Below, one piece after another: positions 16,655 through 29,729 of a stretch of DNA of 64,000 nt (position 1 is its first letter; each line of letters starts with the position of its first letter). The DNA lies in contig OZ014414.1 in assembly GCA_963965975.1 (NCBI GenBank), positions 7,722,730 through 7,786,729 on the forward strand, read 5' to 3'. The position numbers and the translations under genes were made by a program. The DNA comes from Xestospongia bergquistia. Its lineage: Eukaryota > Porifera > Demospongiae > Haplosclerida > Petrosiidae. The notes under the pieces were generated by a model. It was not told the origin of the DNA. It worked only from the letters and a program-made list of their open reading frames with translations, and made no database searches.

Positions 16655-19600
16655 ATGGCGAAGACTTTTCTCCTTTTTGTGGCAACCAGTAAGTAATATT
16701 TTGTAATATATTTTGCTATTTTACAACTACAATCCACACTCTCTTTCTTGCTCTCTCTCTCTTTCTCTCATAGTGTTCATATCAATTGTTTCATCAGCTC
16801 CATCAGATGAACAATGTCAAAGTTTACTTCAAGTATCTTCAGAGTGTACACCACATGGTAACTGTACTGGTCTAACATGTATGAATACTATTATATCAGT
16901 AACTACCTCATTCACTGTTGAGAAATGTCGTGATCCAGTATTAGTCAATGTTATTGTTACTTACAATAGTAACACTTACCATCTTACATTTAACCAATCC
17001 ACTACTGGAACAATTGGCAGTTACACATTCAATTGGATTATGAGTAGGAATGATTCAGATGTACAAGTTGAGGTATAGCTTAATTATCATTTATTAATAT
17101 TACATATTTAATCTGATAACATGATATAATGCAGTCTTTTAGTCATGTGAATATATAATACAGATAGTTCAACTACAAATACATTTAATATTATCAGTGA
17201 TCAACTGAGATCATGAACTCCTAATGTTATATTGTATAGCCTTAATGTTTAATCTACTGTACTAGTACACGTAGATCAACTTTATGTACATTACTATTAT
17301 CAATTAATAGCCCTATATATGTAATATTTCACTCTGTTTACATGAATATACTACTATGATGTCTATAATAACTAGTATGGTTTGCAATTTATGTCTTTAC
17401 TCATTATATTATTAAATTTTAGTTCCAAGCTAAGGATGAAATGAGAGATAGAATGACTACTATCATATTACAGTAACATCAACTTGATAAAGACTTATAA
17501 TGTTTTATTACATTTTGTAGCCTTAGTCTTTGATGTAGTAGTGTAAACGAATCAACAAATAAAAGTATGGATGAGTGATTACACGCTATTTTGTCTTCTA
17601 CATTATTTCCATAGGGCACAATCACTGGGACACCGTATGTTGTTATACCATCTACTGTTGTTCCTCTTAATACATCAGATTGTATGTGCCAGTCAATACA
17701 AAATATTGCAGAGAGTAGTGACATACCAGATGGTGCAGTCTGTGTTAATAACTCTCAATGCACTGGAGTAGACTGTACTATTAGTATTGGAGGCACTATC
17801 TACAATATTAAAACTAACATTCAACCATGTTCATATCCTCCTGGATTTTTCCTCATTATCAGTCAAACTCAGACTGGTTTTGTTGTGTTTAAGGAGTTTT
17901 TTAACTCCTCTACTAATTCCTCTCTTCTGCTTGGGTTTCCATTATATGTGGTTGTTACTAATAAACCATATTCTATGATCATTAGTGTAAGTATATACTA
18001 TACAACATTAACTGTTTGTGAGTATTAGTCCATTATAAAAATATATCAGTGTTTATATTTCTTTAAATAAACAGTAATTTGTTAATGGATACTTTTTATA
18101 ATGCATTAATTAATGTAAGAAGCTATTTTCAACTGTTTTATGTAGTAAATGGTTGTAAGTGTTACTAATCAAAGCTTCAGTTCATCAGTTCACATGTGGC
18201 CCTAATATGGTGACCTTCTATTACACATGTCTTGCATATGCTATAGTATTTATAATTACTTTTTGTAACTGCTAGTTTTAGTATATAGTAGATATTGCTT
18301 ATAATTGGCTTCCATTTTTACAGGTTGATCTGTTATATCTTAATGGCACTGTTATTCACCTAATACCACAGTCTCAAATTATTCTGGATAAAAGCATATG
18401 TATAGCAGTTACATCAGTACCAACATTAGCTACGTCCACTATCATACATTTTAATACATCATTTCCTATATTGACAACAACGTTTGTGTCATCCACTCCT
18501 CACAGTCCTGCACTTAGTGATGCAATTTTTACCACATCCACTCCTGTACTTGGTGGCACACCTTTTGTTACACCCACTCCTGTACCTATCTCATCAGAAA
18601 CGTGTACCAAACTTAAGCAAATAGCAGCAAACCCAGTGGTTGGTACATGTACAACCAATACAAGATGTGATACTATCATCTGTTCACTACCTGGATACAC
18701 TACTACTAGTGAATTCCAGATATTACCTTGTTATAATCCACCAGCTCTTTATATTGTGTTAAAAGATCAGAACCAAAACATTCTCTTCAGGAGAATTGTG
18801 ACTAATAGTTCGATTGTCCAATTACCAAGTGGTACTTTGAATGTGACCTTAAAACACAAGCACAATAGTCTTGGTGTTGCGGTAAGATTTTGTGAATTGA
18901 CATGCTAATGTTTAAAGAAAGTAACTTAACAGATTTTGAGAGTTAGGTTTTATAAGATACTTAATTCAATATGTGCTATAAACTAGAGTCCTTGCATGCA
19001 ATAATCAAGTAGTCTAACAGGGCTAGTCCTTCTTTGGAGCCATAAGGCTATAGATAATTTGTTTTATCTCTTACATATATGTATAGATTGGTGTCATTAG
19101 TCCATTGAAGACTAATATTCTTCCATACACTGAGATACCACTCGATCATTGTCTTTGTTCACAAGTATCATGTCCATCTCTCCTATCAACAACTACCATA
19201 ATAGAAAGGAATACCACACTTGCTCCTGTATATACCTCACCTTTTATCACACCCACTCCTGTACCTATCTCATCAGAAACATGTAATAAACTCAGGCAGA
19301 TAGCAGCAAACCCAATGGTTGGTACATGTACAACCAATACAAGATGTGATACTGTTATCTGTTCACTACCTGGATATACTAGTGAATTCCAGATATTACC
19401 TTGTTATTATCCGCCAGCTTTTTATATTGTGTTAAAAGATCAGAACAAAAGCATTCTCTTCAGGAAAATTGTGACCAATAGTTCAATAATCCAAACACCA
19501 ATTGGTACTCTGAACGTGACTTTGAAACACAAACACAATAGTCTTGGAGTTGAGGTAAGCATCCATTAAATTTCAGCTGTATAAAGTCATATGATACTTA

Positions 19601-20506
19601 TCATATGTGACTACATGAATATTCTTCACATGTGTTACATATCTTTCCACACAGATTGGTATCATTAGTCCATTGAAGACTAATATTCTTCCATATACTG
19701 AGATTCCACTTGATCGTTGTCTTTGTTCACAAGTGTCATGTCCATCTAATTCATCAAAAGCTACTCCCATTGAGACAATCAAATCAGGTTTGAGATCAAT
19801 TTACAAATGAATTGTTTGATTTAAGTAATCCATGGTCAATTAGATTGCATATATAGAGATATTGAAAACAATAAACATCACACTGTTTTATTTCTAATAT
19901 ACATACTAATTGACAATAATATTGTTAAGTATGAATTCAAAGTTCTGTTTTGATAAAAGAATTTCTATGGATGCTAAAATATTGTGTGTAGGGTGGTTAC
20001 TTATGATACAACAACACTAGATCAACACACACATTTCCTTTTTAAGAAGTTGTTTATTGAACTATATAATCTATATATATATATATATACATGAAAATTT
20101 GTAGTAATTAGTAATCAAAACATCATTTGTTTATAAATATGAAGGATGCATAAAGCCTAAGTGACTATGAATTAGAAAACATTAGAGTTTGTTTTATTTA
20201 TTAGTAACTATAATCTGATTACAAAATAACAACACTTGTATTAACATTAATTGACAAACTTTATTTATTATTTGTATTATTTTAGGTTCACCTCTGACAA
20301 CAACTATTGCCATAACAGTCCCTGTGGTATTAGCAGTTATTGTTGTCATAGTAATTATAAGTGTGGTCATATTGGTTTTGGTGCTCAAGAAACGACTTAA
20401 CTATAGCCAAGAAAAAGATTTGAATGTCCAGCCAAATAAAGTTGATGTTGATATTAATGTGTCTAATAATATATATGCTGACAATAAAGAAAACATTGTT
20501 TTGTGA
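16655..20506 (+). CDS. Cys-rich repeat single-pass membrane protein, copy D (694 aa, four repeats)
   Basis: Seven exons join in frame: 16655-16688, 16774-17072, 17615-17986, 18324-18881, 19087-19554, 19655-19787 and 20286-20506, giving 694 residues. The signal peptide starts MAKTFLLFVATM. The first three exons after it carry the usual Cys-rich repeats; the stalk of the third is the longest in the array. Exon 5 is unusual: its first ~50 residues match the linker exon (IPYTEIPLDHCLC) and then, after YTSP, it runs directly into a second copy of the third repeat (TPVPISSETC, NTRCDTVIC). This gives four repeats, the extra one made by fusion of a linker exon with a repeat exon. A shortened linker and a TM1-type exon end the protein. 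No TM2 cassette is found before copy E, so this copy appears to have one tail only. Confidence 0.78.
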
Positions 20507-21333
20507 ATTAGTATTAAATGCTATTGTATACTTTTGTGTTAAAAAGAAGACATTGTTTTGTGAATTAGCTATTGTATTCTTTTGTATTATAACTGTCTTG
20601 CTTTTTTAGAAAATAACTGATATTGATATTATTAGCAACAATGTTCTACATATATATACACATACGTGATTGTATGGTAGTAGTTCTAATCAATATCTTC
20701 ACAAAACAATAATATATATAGTATAGTCTCGATCTTTTTCTCTTCAAAATTGTTACTGACCATCCCACAATTTGTAATTTGGCTAATTCAGTTGTTATCA
20801 ATGCAATGAATCTAAATTTATGATGTAAATTTATTACCACTATTACATGGATTTCAATGTATAGTTTACATCTCATTACTAGGTTAGATACAGTCTGATA
20901 TTAATGATGGAAATTAAAAAAGACATCAATCAAGACACAATATAATTTTTTGTATTTAAGAATTTACTTTGAATGTTAAAATATTGTAGGGCATTTCTCC
21001 ATGGCCGTAGCTATGTAACACACTAGTGACTGTACTATTTAGCTATGATGGTTGATTGAGGCATAAATACTTCTATGATTGAGCTGTTTTATAATTAGTT
21101 GTTTTTGTTGTCATAATTGTGAAAATCAGCTTTGTTTAAATTCACCAGTTGATTTTATTTTTAATTGTAACTGTAGTTACTGCAATTATTTAGACACATG
21201 AAGTGAGTGCTGTGATGTCACTATCATCATATCATGAGATCATACCTTGTAAAGCAATAACATGCATGTAAACTTTAAAAGTAATACACACATGCATGTT
21301 AATTAAACCTATATATATATATATATACATACA

Positions 21334-21405
<72 letters not shown>

Positions 21406-21545
21406 TTACTGTAAAAGCTGATTGGTTGATTTAACTAATACATAGTTATACTGGTTACATATGGATAAAGTAAACATTATAACCAGCCCATCAGCAATGA
21501 ATTCATTATTGGACATAGACCTTTCCTTCTCAGTGTTAGGAAGAT
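20507..21545. other. Non-coding spacer between copies D and E
   Basis: No gene is seen. The first half is the common post-TM1 flank also found after copy B; the second half is AT-rich sequence with a compound microsatellite at 21310-21398. Confidence 0.6.
21310..21398. repeat. Compound (TA)n-(CATA)n-(TA)n microsatellite
   Basis: A TA run, about nine CATA units and a second TA run follow one another between copies D and E. Confidence 0.9.
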
Positions 21546-22744
21546 ATGAAGATTTTTCTCCTTTTTGTGGCAATTGGTAAGTAACTTTTTTGTAGTATAT
21601 AATAAAAAAAAAAATGTCAAAGTTTGCTTCAAGTATCTTTACAACATAAAGAGTATACGCCACATGGTGACTGTATTGGTCTAATATGTGTAAAGACTTT
21701 ACCAATTATGTCAATAAATACTTCATTCACTGTCATTAGATGTCAGGATCCCATATTGATCAATGTCAACTACTAATGGTCACACTTACAATCGTACATT
21801 TGACCAATCCACTACTGGAACAATTGGTGGTCACTCATTCAATTGGATTATGAGTAGGAATGATTCATATGTACAAGTTGAGGTATAGTTCAATATACCA
21901 TTTATCAATATTACGTGTTTGATAACATGATACAATGCAGTCTGTTCGTCATGTTGATATACACTATTAAATACATATAGTTCAACTACATGTACATTAA
22001 TAATATCAGTAATCAACTGAGATCAAAGTCTCTTAATGTTATTTTACACTTTATATAGCCTTAATCTTTGATGTACTATACTATTACATATAGAACAACT
22101 TTAAGTACATCTTTGAAGTAGTAGTTCTGTATCTCAACTATAATATGCCTAGTAATATATTATACCAATAAATATGAATGAATAATTACACAATATTTAG
22201 TCATCTACATTCTTTATATAGGGCACGATCACTGTTATAATACTTGGCCTTGGGACAACATACATTGTTTTATCATCTACTGCTGTCCCTCTCAATACAT
22301 CAGACTGTACATGCCAGTCAATACAAAATATTACAGAGAGAAGTGACATACCAGATGGTTCAGTCTGTGTCAATAACTCTCAATGCACTGGAGTGGATTG
22401 TACTATTAATATTGGAGACACTATCTACAGTGTCAAAACTAACATTCAACCATGTTCACTACTAAAGGGAAATGCCCCCCTCTATATTTGAAGTATATGT
22501 TACTATAGACTGTTTGCATCATTTTAGGTCCATCTCTGACAAAAACTATTGCCATAACAGTCCCTGTGGTATTAGCAGTTGTTGTTGTCATAGTAATTAT
22601 AACTTATAAGTGTGGTCATATTGGTTTTGATACTCAAGAAACACCTTAGCTATAACCGAGAAAAAGATTTGAATGTCCAGCCAAAGTTGATGTTGACTTG
22701 TCTGATAATATACCTGCTGACAAAAAGGAAGACGTTGTTTTGTG
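21546..22744 (+). pseudogene. Cys-rich repeat membrane protein pseudogene, copy E
   Basis: The signal exon is recognisable (21546-21576, MKIFLLFVAI with a GTAAGT donor). The first-repeat exon has lost its acceptor and the end of the signal peptide, starts at the homologue of QCQSLLQ after an A-rich run at ~21603, and is frameshifted with a stop near 21775. The second-repeat exon (from 22222) is intact up to NIQPCS and then breaks off into unrelated sequence at ~22460. The third repeat and the linker are missing. A TM1-like exon at ~22528 carries a short insertion near 22600 that disrupts the frame. Several independent lesions make this a dead copy. Confidence 0.85.
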
Positions 22745-22882
22745 AATTATTTTTAAAAGTTATTGTATTAATGTCCTGTTTTTTATTGAGTACGAATAAT
22801 ATTGGTACTCAATTGCATATTTTTAAAGTAATGAATATTTATACTTCATAACAGCCACGCCCTACACTTAAGACTTGTCAGT

Positions 22883-25800
22883 ATGGTGAAGGCTCTCCTC
22901 CTCGTATTGGCAGCCTGTAAGTCTTTATAATTTATTTTCAGTGATAGTCACTTATCTTCTATTATTCATTAACTAAAAAGAATGGCTAAGAACATCGCAT
23001 AATATAAATCTGGTCCCTTTGTACTGCCTCTAATTGTTGTACATGTATAGGGGTGGTTCTTTGTGTAACTTGTTCATAGTACAAGTACATAATCATATAA
23101 GTTACACCAAGAAGCACCCATGTATAGCCATACATTCTTTTGATTTAAAGGTATTAAAACATTTGTAATGTTAATATTTAATGTTTAATGTCTTCAAGAG
23201 GCTTGCCAAGAAATTATTACTGTCTTGGTTGCATGTAATGTCATGCTGCTGGCATGATTTGTTGGTAATGACATCATTCTGTAAGATTGACCTCTTTGTT
23301 GGCTTAATGCTGCCAAGCTTCTTAACCTGATTTTGGGTTGATATTCAATACTAACTAACTGCTGCTAAAAACATGTACAGAGACTTTATGCTTCACACTC
23401 TCTCTATCTCTCTCATAGTATGCATATCAATTGTTTCATCAGTTCCATCAGATGAACAATGTCAAAGTTTACTTCAAGTATCTTCAGGGAACACGCAATG
23501 TACACCACATGGTGACTGTACTGGTCTAACATGTGTGAACTCTATAACATCAACAAATAGTACATTTACTGTTGATAAATGTCAGGACCCAGTATTGGTT
23601 AATGTCAGTGTTACTACCAATGGTAATACTTATCAACGTATCTTTAATCAGTCTACTAATGTGATGAGTGGTATTTACATGTTCAATTGGACTATGAATA
23701 GGAATGCTACATATATACAAGTCATGGTAAGACTTAATATAAATGTATATATATATATCATCAAATGAGTTATTATTATTGAAAACAAAAAATGTTAAGG
23801 TTATATGATAACAATAAACATGAAAGTAATAAGTCAAGGTAATACTCATCAATTAGTATTGTTGTTGTCAGCTATTATGTGATTCTTACATTCCACACCT
23901 CCAATTAGATTCTGTTGGATTCAGTTAGTTGCTTTATGTTTACTACATATAATGTTACATTGATTGTTAATAAGCATAAACAGTTCATAAATAATGAGCA
24001 GTTTGAATACCCAATATTTCTTTCTATTATAAATAATACTTGAGTTTTGATAATTAGATTATGACACTATCATTACTACAGTAATAGAGTTTCTGATTAA
24101 ATTACCAGTCAGGAATATACTCATAAAACAAATCAAATATTTAATATTTTCATGACAAATTTGTAGTTTATATAATTACATAGGTGGATTACTGTGGAAT
24201 CTCTCACTTTATGTTTGCATGCTGCACTATTAAACTAACAGTGAATACTTCATGTGATTTACATTCCATAATAGTCCAAAAATGTAAACTAGTTGGATAA
24301 TTAAAGAAATATATTAATTTCATAGCTTTAAGTAAACTGACATTTCCCATGAAATTAATGATACATATTCCAACAGTTTTAAGGCATTATATATTATCTA
24401 ATTACATTTTTTAATCTCCACTCTTTCTGTCTAGGGTTTGATAACATTACAAGGAGTGCCTATTATTGCCATACCTCTTACTGCAGATATTATTATCTAA
24501 TTACATTTTTAACTCCCAACTCTTTCTGTCTAGGGTGTGATAACATTACAAGGAGTGCCTATTATTGCCATACCTCTTACTGCAGATATTATTATCTAAT
24601 TACATTTTTAACTCCCCACTCTTTCTGTCTAGGGTGTGATAACATTACAAGGAGTGCCTATTATTGCCATACCTCTTACTGCAGTACCTCTTAATGCATC
24701 AGTTTGTATGTGTCAGTCAATACAGGATATTGCAGACAGAGGAGAACATCCAGTAGACACTGACTGTGTCAATAACTCTCAATGCAATGGACTGGACTGT
24801 ACATTTAATATCGGATTCACTACCTATAATGTTGAAACTGAAATCCAGCCATGTTCCCAACCTCCTGGATTTTTCTTTATTGTCAGTCACCATCAGACTG
24901 GTAATGTTGTGTTTGAGAAGTACTTTAATTCCTCTACAAATTCCTCTCATTTATTTGGGTTTCCATTACACGTGGTCGTAATCCATAAACCATATTCTAT
25001 GATCATTGAAGTAAGTATATGTATTTTAAACAAAAAATAAGAAAAGCTGTAGTAGTTATAGAATCCATTGTTTATTGCTAATATTGTAATAACAAGTTAA
25101 ATAAATATGTATATATTTATTTTAATTTATAATGCAAACATGTATATACAGTTAGTGGTTTCATAATACATGTGATATGTTTGTTTGCTTAAAAACCATC
25201 GTTTGAGACAACAGTATTAGTGTTATGTTTAGCAATACAACTGTAATGATGTTATTAGAACAACACAGTAGATTACCATAGATCTGAATTGATGTCTTAA
25301 ATAAATTTGATAAATGCAGTATGTTTGTAACAGTGTTTGTTTAGGTAGATTAGTTTACATATACTTCAGACTAGTCAGGAGATATAGAAAATTATTACAT
25401 CATTTTTTTATAATTAATGTATTCATAGTCCTTCATGATCAATTAAGAAAGTTTACTGAGCTCTGCATGTTCATACATGATTTATGTTTACTATATAAGA
25501 CATCTCTTTTTATAGATTGATCTTATAATCAATAACTCTACCTATCGCCTTGTACCACGATCTCAAGTTATTTTGGATAAAAGCAAATGTAATATGGTTA
25601 CACCATCACCAACATTAACCACGCCCACTATAACACCATTTATTACACCCACTCCTGTACCTATCTCCTCTGAAACATGTACCAAAATCAAGCAGATAGC
25701 AGCAAACCCAATGGTTGGTACATGTACAACAAATACAAGATGTGATACTGTTACATGTACATCTCTTGGATATACTAGTGTAATCCAGATATTACCATGT

Positions 25801-26881
25801 TATAATCCACCTGCTCTTTATATTGTGCTTAAAGATCAGAACCAAAATGTTGTTTTCAGGAAAATCGTGACCAATAATACAATTATCTCAATACAAGGGA
25901 GTGTTATTCAATTGGATGTGACTCTAAAACACAAAGAAAATAGTATTGGAATAGAGGTAAGATTTGTATATGGAAGCTACTTTTAAGTTTTGTAGCACTC
26001 TAGGAGGAAGTATCATTTTTAGGAAAATTAGTAGTAATGATTATCATAATGCATTATGCATTAGCTAATCAAACTGACCAACCATTTGCTTGCATGTATA
26101 ATACACAGGGTCAGATCCCTTGATGTAATACTTAATATTATCATTTTTCCGTGTAGTTTGGTGTCAGAACTCCATTCAATACTTTTGATATTGTTCCATA
26201 TACTGAAATTCCACTTGATCGATGTGTATGTAGACAAGTATCGTGTTCGTCATATGCATTAAGGACATCATATGTATCAAAGACTACATCATATGTATTA
26301 AGGACTACATCAAAATATGAGCCCACAATGACCAGCAAATCAGGTTTGCAAAGATGTTTAGTATTGTCCCTAGACTAACATGCACCTGAGCCTTTTTGCC
26401 CCAGGATATGTCAAGAAGTTTTCTTTTCTTACCTTTACAAAATTGAATAACCTGGCCTTTTTCTAGTCCATAGTGTATTGTTTAACATCTATACTCACAT
26501 ACTTTTATATAACTATTATAAGAGTTATCTATTTCCTGTCATAGAGTATAGGATTTTTGCATGCTTAGTTTGTTAGCTAGCTAAATAAATCTAATGACAC
26601 TTTATCAGTCTTTTGTCATATTGATAAGTGTATGATAGACTATGATTTAAGAATTCTTTGTTGTTGTTTTGGTTGTAGATTCATCAATTTCTAAAGCAAC
26701 TGTATTGGCTATTTCAGTGCCACTGTTGTTAGTTGTTATTGTTGTTATTGTGGTTGTTGTTGTTATGATCATGTTGGTTTTGTTCTTTAAGAAGAAAAAC
26801 AGATACAGCAACCAAGAAGGTTCTGATTTGAAGCCAATTAAGTTTGATATTTTATCAGAGAATATAAATGAAAATGAATAA
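22883..26881 (+). CDS. Cys-rich repeat single-pass membrane protein, copy F (516 aa, divergent)
   Basis: Six exons join in frame: 22883-22916, 23419-23726, 24633-25010, 25516-25956, 26157-26343 and 26679-26881, giving 516 residues. It is the most diverged copy: signal MVKALLLVLAAL, first repeat with an extra NTQC insertion, second repeat core NSQCNGLDC, third repeat core NTRCDTVTC, linker IPYTEIPLDRCVC followed by a small internal repeat (SYVSKTTSYVLRTTS), and a Val-rich TM helix with tail KKKNRYSNQ. The stop at 26879-26881 overlaps an AATAAA at 26877-26882. The acceptor of the second-repeat exon lies at the end of a 99-bp unit repeated three times; only the third acceptor keeps the frame open. 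It is the last member before the strand switch. Confidence 0.78.
24389..24682 (+). repeat. Triplicated 99-bp unit holding a 3' splice site and exon start
   Basis: Three near-identical 99-bp units each contain a pyrimidine tract, a CTAG acceptor (AG at 24433-24434, 24532-24533, 24631-24632) and the first ~50 nt of the second-repeat exon of copy F. Reading on from the first or second acceptor meets TAA in the next unit. Confidence 0.9.
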
Positions 26882-26882
26882 A
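26877..26882 (+). promoter_or_regulatory. Poly(A) signal AATAAA of copy F
   Basis: AATAAA overlaps the TAA stop and is followed by a T-rich stretch at about 26910-26930. This leaves an unusually short 3' UTR if used. Confidence 0.4.
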
Positions 26883-27050
26883 AAACATGACAATCTTACC
26901 TATTTGAAACTTTTTTTTCATTCTAATTTTTTAAAAATGCAAAATGAATGAGAAGCTTGATGGTAATTATTTTATTAACATACAATATTTTTTTAAAATT
27001 ATAATTGCTACAATATGTCCATTTCATTTTTTGTATTTTGTATCCAATCA

Positions 27051-28100
27051 TCAGCAAATATAAAGTTCAATAATATCCAATGGAGTATCTTCATTAACTG
27101 AGTCTTCACTACCACACATTCTTAGTTCAATATCTTTAGTGGTAGTCTCATTTAGAGTCTTTATAAACCACGGCATGTTAGGGATATTACAACATGGTCC
27201 TTCTAATCCTCCACATTGATGACCATCCCACAATATGTCATTGGGGAGTAAGGTATAAACTATGTTCATATTAACTTGCAGAGCTGATTCACAATAGTAA
27301 TCATTACCAACAAAGGCTGGTATATTAGTACGTAGATCCTCATTGCCACTATTGCAGGGACAGGAAGCTTCACGATAGTTCGGATCACCTTCACTAATAC
27401 CAGATGCATATGACCAAATATGTTTACGAGGATTGCTGTCATATGTTATACTGACTCCATCGATATATGTGTGACACTTTTCAATATCTGGACTGGCATT
27501 ATCACCATACAAAGGTGGAAATCCATCTGGTGTACTAAACTGATACCCTCTCAATTGACCACATATTTTAGAATAACTTATACCATGAGTCAAAAAGAAT
27601 GTTGACTGCTGACCTGCTCCTGTTTGTTTTCCACACAATCCATGATCTATGTTGTTAAACTGTCGTAGTGTTAGTCCAGGAGGACATGTAGCATTAGGTT
27701 CACTCATGTTGAGGTAGCCTACTCTCATCCAGCCTCCCTTACCATCACAGTTACTACCTTCCATATCACAGTATACTGATATAAGTGAGCCATTAGGAGA
27801 TAGTATTTTGTAATAGCCTGATTTGGCTGAAGCATTTTGTTTGAAGAGTTCTGAACAATTCAAAGGAAACTTTTGACAGAAGGAGGGAAGGTGGTTGGGA
27901 CAGAGAATAATTCTTACAACATCATTTTCTCTTGTCTTGAATGTCTTTCCACTGTTACTAGGAATACAACAGTATTGTTCATAGCGTGAGGGAGGACGTG
28001 GAGTTAGTAGACTAGTACAGTCAGCCATACAAGCAGATGACCCTTTACAAGTACCGACAGCTACTTGTAGCCAAAAGAAGAGAATCATAACATTTTCCAT
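27051..28100 (-). CDS. Secreted fibrinogen-like protein, intact copy G (349 aa)
   Basis: An uninterrupted single-exon frame. I start at the Met at 28100 (MENVMILFFWLQ), because the paralogue at 61102 begins at the same place and a signal peptide follows; a Met at 28133 would add 11 residues. After the signal comes a Cys-rich segment (CMADCTSLLTPRP, YCCIPSNSG) of about 80 residues. Then the fibrinogen-like start SGYYKI, CDMEGSNC and GGWMRVGYLNM lies near residues 95-130, and a long Cys-rich part contains CGQLRGYQF, HIWSYASG, CPCN, FVGNDYYCES, WDGHQCGG, PCCN, MPWF and the end DTPLDIIELY. This C-terminal part recurs in secreted proteins of marine invertebrates as I remember them, without a known function. 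The likely role is extracellular binding. It is the first gene after the strand switch. Confidence 0.8.
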   Translation of the reverse strand: MENVMILFFWLQVAVGTCKGSSACMADCTSLLTPRPPSRYEQYCCIPSNSGKTFKTRENDVVRIILCPNHLPSFCQKFPLNCSELFKQNASAKSGYYKILSPNGSLISVYCDMEGSNCDGKGGWMRVGYLNMSEPNATCPPGLTLRQFNNIDHGLCGKQTGAGQQSTFFLTHGISYSKICGQLRGYQFSTPDGFPPLYGDNASPDIEKCHTYIDGVSITYDSNPRKHIWSYASGISEGDPNYREASCPCNSGNEDLRTNIPAFVGNDYYCESALQVNMNIVYTLLPNDILWDGHQCGGLEGPCCNIPNMPWFIKTLNETTTKDIELRMCGSEDSVNEDTPLDIIELYIC

Positions 28101-28133
28101 TTTTACACACAGTTCATAAGATCTAGTAATCAC

Positions 28134-28897
28134 AGCATATATTTACTAGATTTTTGAATGGTTGATATCAGTTGTTCAAAAGTTGGTTATACTTATTGAT
28201 TGTTGACTCCACACTTAATTGTAAGATCAGAATTAAGTCGTACTATGTCGTAAATACTATGTACATAGACTTTATGTACATAATTTAGATTGAATGTTGT
28301 CATTGTTAGATTAGTGTTGTTTCATGTTGTGGTCTTTGTTAGACTATTGTTACATATTGTGGTCTTTAATAAGCAAAAAACATGTTTGCCAGAGATAATA
28401 TTGTTTACATTGCTAACAACAGTAAATGCCTACTAATTGATTCTTATACAATACTTACTAGTGTATCCATCAAGCTTAGGCAATGAGGAATATATGTAGA
28501 TATGTATACAACATAGATTATATAGTATGTAATGTATCATAATGTAAGGAAATAATTATTGTTTATAATATAAACAACATTATTTCTAGCGAACATGTTT
28601 CCAAAAATGACTATTTCAAACAACAATAGTCTAGAAAGGACAACAAACCGTTAGGTAATCAAAATACGTACATAAATTATGTTGTTGGGAGTGCTTATAA
28701 CATATATACTGGTATACTGCTGTGTATTGAGAGGCTAAGGTAACAGCAGACCCTAGCTAATCTTAGCTAGTTGGTATCCACTCATGAGGATAATTGACAA
28801 TACAGAGGTAGGCAATTAGGGAAGCAACCATTGGAATGTAAACTACACTACTTACATTACATATCATGTCAACACATCAGGTAAATAAACTTACATA
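28134..28897. other. Intergenic stretch, partly an inverted copy of the copy H promoter region
   Basis: No gene is seen. About 28700-28897 matches, in inverted orientation, the region just upstream of copy H (30785-30960). It would serve as 5' flank of the truncated + strand fragment at 28898. The part near 28380-28450 resembles the flank at 59330-59410. Confidence 0.6.
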
Positions 28898-29122
28898 ATG
28901 TTGTCTAAGCAAGTAATGAAGTTGATGATTTTTTGTTGTATTATTGGCTTTCCTTTGATTGTGATAAGTGAGGCATCCTCTGGCTGTATGCCTGACTGTA
29001 CTAGTCTACTAACTCCACGTCCTCACTCACTCTATGAACAATACTGTTGTATTCCTAGTAACAGTGGACTGAGGTTTAAGCTAAAGGAGAACAATCGAGT
29101 AAAGATCATTTTTTGTCCACCC
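28898..29122 (+). pseudogene. Inverted, truncated 5' copy of a fibrinogen-like gene
   Basis: Reading begins MLSKQVMKLMIFCCIIGF, a signal peptide, and continues with CMPDCTSLLTPRP and YCCIPSNSG as in copies G and H, up to IIFCPP. Homology then ends and the frame runs into a dispersed repeat. Only the N-terminal Cys-rich segment is present; the fibrinogen-like part is missing. It lies on the opposite strand to its paralogues, back to back with copy H. Confidence 0.8.
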
Positions 29123-29124
29123 TA

Positions 29125-29560
29125 TATACTAGCAGTAATGACAGTAATAACAATAAATTATTCCCATTGATTATAAACAGCCCAGCATGTAGCACTGTTC
29201 TGTCAAGTGTGATATCCGTTATAAATACCCTCGGTATTTTCCTTGGACAATATACTTACAAATTCCCTCATTGGAAGGTTTATAGTAACACATATAGACC
29301 TCAGTCTAAATTATAATACATGTAACATATGCACACACACATGTATCCATATAATTATACACAGATATACATATACATTGCTATGGTATGTCTAAACACC
29401 AGCTATTGACTGCAAGGAACTTCATTCTTTTCTTCAGGAGGTGGACAGTCTCCCATAAATGCAAATAGTGATATAGACCTGTATAATAACATTTCATAAT
29501 TTAATTTGTACAAAATGTTTACTAGGTTTATATAAAAGGGGTATGAAACACATTGCCTTC
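29125..29560. repeat. Dispersed segment carrying an orphan first exon of the P-loop/death gene
   Basis: This block matches 54230-54690 in the same orientation and, in part, 49420-49700. On the - strand it contains ATG at about 29452 followed by GDCPPPEEKNE, homologous to the first coding exon MADYPPPEEE of the third P-loop/death gene. Here no later exons of that gene follow, so the exon is an orphan. Confidence 0.65.
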
Positions 29561-29729
29561 GATGAAAACAACTATACAATCAGCATTTAGTATAAGATTA
29601 CAAAATTAGAATAAATATACATATTAACCACATTATTAGTATGTATACAAATCATATTATACTAAAAAGGACAACGCTTAATTATTCTAAATCAGAGTTT
29701 TGAGGGTTTGTCATGATAAGAAATTACTT

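Noticed and set aside
21310..21398. Possible CRISPR-like short repeat array
   Set aside because: It is a simple TA/CATA microsatellite without unique spacers, in animal DNA.
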